Below are positions 6,290-11,456 of a DNA stretch of 13,057 nucleotides, piece by piece. This DNA comes from Fimbriimonadaceae bacterium. Lineage in GTDB: Bacteria > Armatimonadota > Fimbriimonadia > Fimbriimonadales > Fimbriimonadaceae. The stretch is taken from the NCBI GenBank assembly GCA_025451715.1, contig JANWJY010000098.1, forward strand, positions 1 through 13,057, written 5' to 3'. The notes beneath the pieces were generated by a model, which saw nothing but the letters and a program-made list of their open reading frames with translations, had not been told where the DNA came from and ran no database searches. Every line of letters begins with the position of its first letter. The stretch's first letter is position 1. The position numbers were made by a program, and so were the translations under genes.

Positions 6290-6294
6290 GGTGT

Positions 6295-6319
6295 GGGTTC
6301 AGGGTACAGGGTTTAGGGG
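6295..6319 (+). other. Telomere-like G-quadruplex motif just after the HDOD stop codon
   Basis: Four G-runs at 6295-6297, 6302-6304, 6309-6311 and 6316-6319 are separated by three loops of exactly 4 nt (TTCA, TACA, TTTA). This is an ideal G3N4 intramolecular quadruplex pattern with a regular 7-nt period. It starts 5 nt after the TGA at 6287-6289, on the coding strand, so it would be in the HDOD mRNA 3' UTR. A competing small hairpin GGGC/GCCC (6317-6320 with 6326-6329) overlaps its last G-run. Folding is predicted from pattern only. Confidence 0.6.
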
Positions 6320-6325
6320 CTTGAT

Positions 6326-6365
6326 GCCCTCAACCTAACCCCTCTCCCGCAGAAGGGAAAGGGGG
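6326..6365. repeat. Dispersed intergenic hairpin repeat, copy 2, in a convergent gap
   Basis: CCCCTCTCCC (6339-6348) pairs with GGGAAAGGGG (6355-6364) with one mismatch around a 6-nt loop. The left flank GCCCTCAACCTAA (6326-6338) corresponds to the reverse complement of the right flank of copy 1 near 3880. It lies between the stops of the HDOD gene (6289) and the EF-G-like gene (6377). It may therefore act as a bidirectional transcription stop, although no T-run follows on the plus strand. Confidence 0.5.
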
Positions 6366-6376
6366 AATAGTGAGCC

Positions 6377-8446
6377 CTAGTGATCTTCGTCCGCGACGCG
6401 GGCAGCTTCGTACGCTTTGATGAGGTGCTCGGCCTCGTTATGAGGCAGTTCTCCGTAGTGGGAGATCGCGGCGCGGAACCGGCCGCGACCCTTCGTGATG
6501 GAGCGTAGGTCGAGTGCATAGCGCATGATCGTCGCCATTGGCACTGCGGCGTTCACTGTCGTCTGACCTGGTGCGACGGGCTCCATGCCCTGCAAGTGCG
6601 CGCGCCGCGTGTTGAGATCTCCGACAACGTCTCCGACGTGATCGTCCGGCACGTCGACTTCGACGTTCATGATTGGTTCAAGTATCACCGGGTTTGCGCC
6701 CGCTGCAGCGTTCCTAAATGCGATCGATCCCGCGCGCTTGAACGCCATTTCGCTAGAGTCCACATCGTGGTATGAGCCGTCGTACACGACCGCCTTGACA
6801 TCGACCACCGGATATCCGGCGAGGAACCCCTTCGGCAGCGTCTCACGGACGCCCTTCTCGACGGCGGGGATGAAGTTCTTGGGGATCGCACCCCCGACGA
6901 CCTCGCTGACGAAGAAGAATCCCGTGCCGCGCGCGGCCGGTTCCAGCCGCAGCCAACAGTCGCCGTATTGGCCGTTGCCGCCCGTCTGCCGTTTGAACTT
7001 GCCCTGTGCCGAGCCGACTGCTCGTACCGTCTCGCGGTAGGGGACCTTGGCCTCTTCGATCGTGACAGTAACGCCGAAGCGCTGCTTCAGCTTTTCGATC
7101 GCGGTGTCGAGGTGGATGTCGCCCATACCCTGGAGGATGTCTTGGTGGATCTCCATGTCGCGCACGAAGTGGAGTGTCGGGTCCTCGACCAAGAGCTTCT
7201 CCATCGCGCCGCCTAGCTTGTCCTCGTCAGCCTTTGTCGCGGGCTTGACTGCGACGCGGTAGATCGGGGCAGGGAACTCGATCGGCGGGAACGTGACTTG
7301 CTTTTTCTTGTCGCAGAGACTGTCGCCGGTGTGCGTGTCTTGCAGCTTTGCCACGACGCATATGTCCCCGGCGACGACGGTGGTCGCCGGCTCTTGGCTC
7401 TTTCCGTGCGGGAAGAACAGGTTATGGATGCGTTCGTCCTGGTCACGATTCACGTTCTGCACGTGGTCGTCGACCTTGAGCGTGCCTCGGACGACGCGCA
7501 CGTAGTTGATCTTGCCGACGTAGGGGTCGGCGGTCGTCTTGAAGACGAACGCGGCAAAAGGACCGCTGGGGTCTGCCTTGATCGCGTCGCCAGCGACCTC
7601 GATGTCCCTGTACTCGGGCGAAGGCATCTCGCCGACGATCCGGTCGAGCAGTGTGGCAACGCCTATGCCGCTTTCAGCGGACCCGAGTAAGACTGGGACT
7701 ACGCGGCCCTCCTTTGTACCGAGCAGGAGGCCGTGCTCGATCTCCTCCGGTGTCAGTGTCTCGCCCTCGAGGTACTTGAGCATCAGCTCCTCGTCACCCT
7801 CCGCCGCGGCGTCCATCATCTTGACGCGGCGCTCTTCGGCCTCTTCGGCGTAACCGGAGGGGATGTCCTCGATCTCGACGCCCCGGTCTTTGCCCTTGTA
7901 GACCTTCATGTTGAGGAGGTCCAGCACTCCGCTGAACGCCGCCTGGTGGCCGATCGGGATCTGGACGTTGACGATCTTGTGTCCGTAGCGTGCGTGCAAG
8001 GTCTCGATAAGCCCTTCGTAGTCGGCGTTGTCGCGCTCGAGCTTGTTGATAAAGATGCAGCGGGGCAGGCCGTGCTTTTCTGCGGCCTCCCAGGCGAGGT
8101 CGAACCCGACGTCCAGGTCGCGCTTGGCCTCACAGACGATGATCATCGCGCTGACGACGCGGGACACGGCATGGAGGTCGCCGATAAAGTCCGGATAGCC
8201 GGGCACGTCGATGAGGTTGATCTTGTGGTCGTGCCACTCGATGGGAAGGACCGACGCGCTGACGCTGATCTTGCGCTTGACCTCGAGCGGGTCGTGGTCG
8301 CTCTGGGTGTTGCCGTCGGTCGTCTTTCCGATGCGCTCAGTGGCTCCGGCGGTATAGACCATGTGCTCGACGAGCATGGTCTTGCCGACGCCACCGTGGC
8401 CCACAATGGCCACGTTTCTGATCTTGTCTGTGGTGTAGCTCTTCAA
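6377..8446 (-). CDS. EF-G2-like translational GTPase (elongation factor G paralogue)
   Basis: This product has 689 residues and all five EF-G domains. The start is TTG at 8446, with GAGGA 7 nt upstream on the minus strand. The N-terminal MKSYTTDKIRNVAIVGHGGVGKT fits the family start, and the nearby ATG at 8460 is out of frame. G motifs: P-loop GHGGVGKT (16-23), G3 DVPGYPDF (from Asp80), G4 NKLE (134-137), G5 GSAESG. Domain IV/V signatures are QTGGNGQYGDCWLRLEP, DGSYHDVDSSEMAFK and RSITKGRGRF. In canonical EF-G the G3 motif is DTPGH, whose His is catalytic; Tyr in its place, as I recall for Thermus EF-G-2, marks the EF-G2-like group. The Glu in NKLE replaces the Asp of NKxD that reads the guanine base, which is unusual. 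The role in translocation or recycling is uncertain because members of this group can be dispensable for growth. The gene is monocistronic. Confidence 0.93.
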   Translation of the reverse strand: MKSYTTDKIRNVAIVGHGGVGKTMLVEHMVYTAGATERIGKTTDGNTQSDHDPLEVKRKISVSASVLPIEWHDHKINLIDVPGYPDFIGDLHAVSRVVSAMIIVCEAKRDLDVGFDLAWEAAEKHGLPRCIFINKLERDNADYEGLIETLHARYGHKIVNVQIPIGHQAAFSGVLDLLNMKVYKGKDRGVEIEDIPSGYAEEAEERRVKMMDAAAEGDEELMLKYLEGETLTPEEIEHGLLLGTKEGRVVPVLLGSAESGIGVATLLDRIVGEMPSPEYRDIEVAGDAIKADPSGPFAAFVFKTTADPYVGKINYVRVVRGTLKVDDHVQNVNRDQDERIHNLFFPHGKSQEPATTVVAGDICVVAKLQDTHTGDSLCDKKKQVTFPPIEFPAPIYRVAVKPATKADEDKLGGAMEKLLVEDPTLHFVRDMEIHQDILQGMGDIHLDTAIEKLKQRFGVTVTIEEAKVPYRETVRAVGSAQGKFKRQTGGNGQYGDCWLRLEPAARGTGFFFVSEVVGGAIPKNFIPAVEKGVRETLPKGFLAGYPVVDVKAVVYDGSYHDVDSSEMAFKRAGSIAFRNAAAGANPVILEPIMNVEVDVPDDHVGDVVGDLNTRRAHLQGMEPVAPGQTTVNAAVPMATIMRYALDLRSITKGRGRFRAAISHYGELPHNEAEHLIKAYEAARVADEDH

Positions 8447-8453
8447 GGTCGGG

Positions 8454-8458
8454 TCCTC
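8454..8458 (-). promoter_or_regulatory. Ribosome binding site fixing the TTG start of the EF-G2-like gene
   Basis: GAGGA on the minus strand lies 7 nt before the TTG at 8446. No in-frame ATG or GTG with comparable context is nearby, and the protein aligns with the family from this codon. A 6-bp hairpin (AGGCGG 8474-8479 with CCGCCT 8486-8491) lies 15-35 nt further upstream in the probable leader. Confidence 0.5.
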
Positions 8459-8529
8459 ATGAAAAAGGGTCGCAGGCGGACAGCACCGCCTCCAGGGATA
8501 GGATACAGCGTTTGAGGGCGGAAATGTAA

Positions 8530-8583
8530 GGGCAGGGGTTTGGAGGTTCGGGAGTTAGGAGGTCTAGGGGTTCGGAGGGCGGG
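8530..8583 (+). other. G-rich intergenic tract with GGTT-type repeats
   Basis: This tract has almost no C and contains six runs of at least three G (8530-8532, 8535-8538, 8550-8552, 8567-8570, 8577-8579, 8581-8583) plus several GG pairs. Words such as GGGGTT, GGTTCGG and GTTAGG repeat imperfectly and resemble the G-rich motif after the HDOD gene. The spacing is less regular and one gap is 14 nt, so a three-layer quadruplex is only possible with a long loop. The tract lies between the divergent EF-G2-like and aminopeptidase genes. Confidence 0.4.
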
Positions 8584-8601
8584 AACTAGCTCAATGGTGT
8601 G

Positions 8602-8617
8602 TGAGATACTCTTTAGG
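8602..8617 (+). promoter_or_regulatory. Extended -10 promoter placed for a leaderless aminopeptidase mRNA
   Basis: TG-A-GATACT (8602-8610) matches an extended -10 element with one mismatch to TATACT. Its end lies 7 nt before the ATG at 8618, so transcription would start on or very near the start codon. The aminopeptidase ATG has no properly spaced Shine-Dalgarno: only AGG directly adjacent, and GGAGGG about 38 nt upstream. No good -35 hexamer is seen. A leaderless transcript is therefore a reasonable inference. Confidence 0.35.
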
Positions 8618-10000
8618 ATGAAGCGTGCGCTTTGCCCTGCCCTTTTCCTGTGTCTTGTTGCCCTTGCAGCCGCCCAGACCGCGGACTACCCGGTGTTCGA
8701 GTCCGACAAGCTGCCTTCCGCGGAGTTCAAGGCGCGGCGGCAGAAGCTGATGCAGCAGATGGGCGCCGGCTCGATCGGCGTTTTCTTCACGAACCCCGAG
8801 CAGGTGCGAAACAACGACGTGGACTTCCAGTTCCGAGGGGACTCGGACTTCCTGTACCTGACAGGCTTTGAGGAGCCGGACGCGGCGCTGGTCCTCATCC
8901 CGGGTGGCACGGTGCTGGATGGAAGGCGTGTCGATGAGGTGCTGTTCTGCAACGTGACGGACCAGATGAGCATCACGTGGCTCGGCTACCGCATGGGCCC
9001 TGCGAACGCGATGAGACTGTTGGGCATCGGGCATGCGGAGCAGAACACGAAGTTCGCAGCAGTCCTCGATCAGCTCACAAGGGGCGCGACGAAGCTGTTC
9101 ACGACACAGGCGCCGACAAGTTCCAGGGGCCAATCGGCACGAATGCAGACCGCTTTCAACACATGGCGGCAGGGCTCAGGGCTGCAAGCGACTAACACAG
9201 AGGGGCTCTTGGCACGGATGCGCGAAATCAAGAGCGCAGAAGAGATCAAGGTCTTGCGACACGTGGTGAACGCCTCTTCTAAGGCGCACATCGAGGCGAT
9301 GAAGGCGACGAAGCCGGACATGCGCGAATATGAAGTGGGAGCGATCGTGAAGTACATCTTCGAAGTCAATGGGTGCGAGTACACGGGCTATCCGCCGATC
9401 GTGGGCTCGGGGCCGAACAGCACGATCCTGCACTACAACACGAACCGGAGGCTGATGAAGTTCGGCGACATCATCTGTATGGATACGGCCGGCGAGTACC
9501 GCGGGTACAGCGCGGACATCACTCGCTCGTTCCCGGTCAATGGAAGATTCTCGCCCGAGCAGAAGGCGATCTACGAGGTCGTTCTCGCGGCGACAGACGC
9601 GGGCATCGCGGCGTGCAAGCCTGGTGCGAGCCGAGGGGCGGTCACCGCGGCCATCGATAAGGTTCTGACCGACGGGCTGATGCGGCTCGGTGTCATCACG
9701 GAGGCGGGTCAGCTCGGGACGTACTACATGCACGGATGGGGTCACGGCATCGGTCTCGACGTGCACGACCCGTGGCCGACCAACACGTTCCAGGCGGGGA
9801 TGGCGTTCACCGTCGAACCGGGGATTTACATCAAGGAGGGTAGCCCTTGCGACAAGAAGTGGTGGAACATTGGCGTGCGAATCGAGGACGACATCCTGAT
9901 CACGGCGACAGGCGCGGAGAACCTCTCAGCGAACTGCCCACGCACGGTCGCTGAGATCGAGCGGACGATGGCGTTGAATAGTGCGCTTACCGGAGGTTAA
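8618..10000 (+). CDS. pepP: Secreted Xaa-Pro aminopeptidase (aminopeptidase P, M24 family)
   Basis: This 460-residue product starts at ATG 8618, where a signal peptide begins (MKRALCPALFLCLVALAAAQ, cleavage near residue 20). An in-frame ATG at 8594 would add eight residues and is less likely. Residues about 27-160 match the aminopeptidase P N-terminal domain (FRGDSDFLYLTGFEEPDAALVL). The M24 pita-bread domain carries all five metal ligands: Asp289 and Asp300 (MDTAGEYRGYSADITRSF), His376 (HGWGHGIGLDVHDP), Glu400 (FTVEPGIYI) and Glu423 (VRIEDDILI). His272 (LHYN) is in the usual substrate-binding place. The enzyme removes N-terminal residues preceding proline using two Mn or similar metal ions. 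The signal peptide places it outside the cytoplasm, where it would digest proline-containing peptides. It is followed 4 nt later by a haem c gene in the same transcript. The assignment to the family is firm; strict orthology with cytoplasmic PepP is not claimed. Confidence 0.95.
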   Translation: MKRALCPALFLCLVALAAAQTADYPVFESDKLPSAEFKARRQKLMQQMGAGSIGVFFTNPEQVRNNDVDFQFRGDSDFLYLTGFEEPDAALVLIPGGTVLDGRRVDEVLFCNVTDQMSITWLGYRMGPANAMRLLGIGHAEQNTKFAAVLDQLTRGATKLFTTQAPTSSRGQSARMQTAFNTWRQGSGLQATNTEGLLARMREIKSAEEIKVLRHVVNASSKAHIEAMKATKPDMREYEVGAIVKYIFEVNGCEYTGYPPIVGSGPNSTILHYNTNRRLMKFGDIICMDTAGEYRGYSADITRSFPVNGRFSPEQKAIYEVVLAATDAGIAACKPGASRGAVTAAIDKVLTDGLMRLGVITEAGQLGTYYMHGWGHGIGLDVHDPWPTNTFQAGMAFTVEPGIYIKEGSPCDKKWWNIGVRIEDDILITATGAENLSANCPRTVAEIERTMALNSALTGG

Positions 10001-10004
10001 TCCT

Positions 10005-10535
10005 ATGCGTTTCTGGGTGTTCGTCTTGTGCTGTGTGCCGCTCTTGGTGGCGTTCGCGCAGGACGCTCCTAAACGAAAGCCGGAGCCGACCAACTTCGCG
10101 CCTATTGCGTTCTTCAACAAGAACTGCACGTACTGCCACACCAAGGACGGCACGAGCTACGCGGACGATTTTGGGGCGCGATACGACGAGAACGCTCTGT
10201 ACGCGCGCTTGATCGAGATGACAGACGAGAAGGCGCACGCGCCGCTCACGAACAGAGAGCTCGACGTGCTTGCGTCATGGTTCCGGTCTTTGATCAAGAA
10301 GGAGCCGTACGTCGCAGGGGTATCGTCGAAAGATGGTGTGCTGACGTTTGAGTCGTCGCTGGGCGCGAAGGTCACAACAAACGCTGGGTCAGTAAAGTTT
10401 GAGAAGGGGGTATGGAACGTCTCTGGTGCAGCCTCTGCGGATACTGTGACAGTCACATCCACTTCCGGCAAGAAGAGCACGGTGCTCAAGTTGGCCGATG
10501 GGTCAGTGTCGCACGGGAAGCCGGTCCGTCGGTGA
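10005..10535 (+). CDS. Exported small monohaem c-type cytochrome-like protein with C-terminal beta-rich domain
   Basis: This 176-residue product starts at ATG 10005, with GGAGG (9992-9996) 8 nt upstream, inside the end of the aminopeptidase gene. An upstream in-frame GTG at 9981 lacks this spacing. A signal peptide (MRFWVFVLCCVPLLVAFAQ) precedes a basic/proline linker. The haem-binding CxxCH is CTYCH (Cys41, Cys44, His45), and LTNRELDVLASWFRSL resembles the last helix of class I cytochromes c; Met72 is a possible sixth ligand. The domain (about 36-98) is short for a cytochrome, and the remaining 75 residues look like repeated strands (VLTFESSLGAKVTTNAGSVKFEKGVW). The function is unknown; it could be an electron carrier or a haem-bearing envelope protein. 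The 4-nt gap after the aminopeptidase indicates an operon, which gives no obvious mechanistic link. Confidence 0.88.
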   Translation: MRFWVFVLCCVPLLVAFAQDAPKRKPEPTNFAPIAFFNKNCTYCHTKDGTSYADDFGARYDENALYARLIEMTDEKAHAPLTNRELDVLASWFRSLIKKEPYVAGVSSKDGVLTFESSLGAKVTTNAGSVKFEKGVWNVSGAASADTVTVTSTSGKKSTVLKLADGSVSHGKPVRR

Positions 10536-10560
10536 CCGCCGCGAGTCGGGGCCCAAACCG

Positions 10561-10612
10561 CGAGCCACCTTGCAGACAGTGCTGTCAAGAATGGCTCGGG
10601 GTTCAGTTTTTT
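10561..10612 (+). terminator. Nested hairpin followed by T6, probable transcription terminator
   Basis: The outer arms CGAGCCA (10561-10567) and TGGCTCG (10592-10598) pair perfectly. An inner stem GACAG (10575-10579) with CTGTC (10582-10586) lies inside. After GGGTTCAG comes a six-T run at 10607-10612. It follows the stop of the cytochrome-like gene (10535) and faces the stress-protein gene that ends at 10623. The gap of 8 nt between stem and T-run is longer than ideal, so this is a moderate call. Confidence 0.45.
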
Positions 10613-10622
10613 GGCAGTGCGG

Positions 10623-11237
10623 TCAGCGCAAAACGCTCGTACTGACCGGGAACTCCTCGGCCATCAAGTCGGCGTCTGCCGCACCCTGAGGATACATTGA
10701 GATGATCCCGTCGTACTTTTGAAGTATGCCGTCGATCGTCGCAGCAGAGACTTGCTCGTCGGTCGGCGAGACCGTGATCATTGCACCTCCCGATTCTAAG
10801 ATCGAATGGAAGTGCTTGATCGCTTGATCGGGCACGCCTTGGTCCTTGAGGTACCCGGTGACTCCGCCGGCAACTGCACCGGCCGCAGTCGCGCCCGCAA
10901 CTCCGCCAAGCGCGATTGCAAGCGTGCCGCCGCCGATGACAAGTCCGACGCCAGGGATGAAAATGGCTGCCAATGCGGCAAGTGTGCCAGCGACGAGCCC
11001 GACGCCAGCTCCTTTTGCCGAGCCACTCGCTGCATCGGCCGCGGTCGTAGTAGTGATGCCAGTACTCGCCTTTCGTTCCATGTCGATCTCTTCGACAACG
11101 TCATCTCTGGTGCGAGTGCCGTAGCCCTCGGGAAGAACGATCGTGATGTGCTCTGGCAGCACACCGTGATCGAGCAGCGCGCCCCCGGCTTTCTCTGCCA
11201 TGTGGGGATCTGTGAAGGTTGCGTACATGTGAATCAT
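10623..11237 (-). CDS. General stress protein 17M/YflT-like protein with glycine-rich membrane hairpin
   Basis: This 204-residue product starts at ATG 11237, with AGGAG 6 nt upstream on the minus strand; an upstream in-frame extension to 11282 lacks a ribosome site. Residues about 2-38 (MYATFTDPHMAEKAGGALLDHGVLPEHITIVLPEG) match the N-terminal fold of the YflT/general stress 17M family. Residues about 72-130 are a long Gly/Ala-rich hydrophobic stretch (GVGLVAGTLAALAAIFIPGVG, GGVAGATAAGAVAGGVTGYL), which looks like a glycine-zipper membrane hairpin. After it comes LKDQGVPDQAIKHFHSILESGGAMITVSP, typical of these proteins. The function is unknown; family members rise under heat, salt or other stress. 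The tRNA-Glu gene lies 98 nt upstream on the same strand. It could be cotranscribed with that tRNA or have its own promoter. Confidence 0.85.
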   Translation of the reverse strand: MIHMYATFTDPHMAEKAGGALLDHGVLPEHITIVLPEGYGTRTRDDVVEEIDMERKASTGITTTTAADAASGSAKGAGVGLVAGTLAALAAIFIPGVGLVIGGGTLAIALGGVAGATAAGAVAGGVTGYLKDQGVPDQAIKHFHSILESGGAMITVSPTDEQVSAATIDGILQKYDGIISMYPQGAADADLMAEEFPVSTSVLR

Positions 11238-11258
11238 GGTGTTCTCCTGATGCAGTTT

Positions 11259-11274
11259 GTGCTGAGGACAGCAC
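11259..11274 (-). other. Perfect hairpin upstream of the stress-protein ribosome site
   Basis: GTGCTG (11259-11264) and CAGCAC (11269-11274) are perfect 6-bp arms around a 4-nt loop, 10 nt upstream of the AGGAG of the stress-protein gene. There is no T-run, so it is more likely a leader hairpin or operator than a terminator for the tRNA. Confidence 0.35.
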
Positions 11275-11335
11275 CATTTCAAGTCCGCCGTTTGACGTCC
11301 ACGAATCCACGGACGCGAGCGAGGAGTGTGGGATT

Positions 11336-11412
11336 TGGTACTCCTGACGGGATTCGAACCCGCGATCTTCGCCGTGAGAGGGCGATGTCCTAAACCGCTA
11401 GACGACAGGAGC
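11336..11412 (-). tRNA. tRNA-Glu (anticodon CTC), CCA encoded
   Basis: Read on the minus strand, the gene folds as a standard cloverleaf. The acceptor stem pairs GCTCCTG (11412-11406) with CAGGAGT (11346-11340), with a G1-U72 wobble. The D arm contains TCTAGCGGTTTAGGA. The anticodon stem TCGCC/GGCGA encloses the loop CTCTCAC, giving anticodon CTC at 11376-11378, which reads GAG (glutamate). The T arm has GCGGG-TTCGAAT-CCCGT. The discriminator is A, and CCA is encoded at 11338-11336. The identity agrees with the D-arm and anticodon-loop sequence typical of bacterial tRNA-Glu. It lies 44 nt after the stop of the penicillin-acylase-family gene. Confidence 0.96.
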
Positions 11413-11456
11413 GACCGGGCTCATTTGTACCTGATCGGTGGCTTGCTGATGAACCC

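Noticed and set aside
6377..8446. Tetracycline resistance ribosomal protection protein instead of EF-G2
   Set aside because: Length and domain IV motifs (QTGGNGQYGDCWLRLEP, DGSYHDVDSSEMAF) fit the EF-G2-like group; nothing specific to TetM-type proteins is seen.
7733..8515. Long plus-strand open frame (260 aa) opposite the EF-G2-like gene
   Set aside because: It is antisense to a gene with all EF-G motifs, has an arginine/aspartate/valine-rich composition typical of antisense reading of GC-rich DNA, and shows no recognisable domain or ribosome site.
9176..9766. Minus-strand frame (196 aa) within the aminopeptidase
   Set aside because: It is antisense to the conserved M24 domain and has no supporting start or motif.
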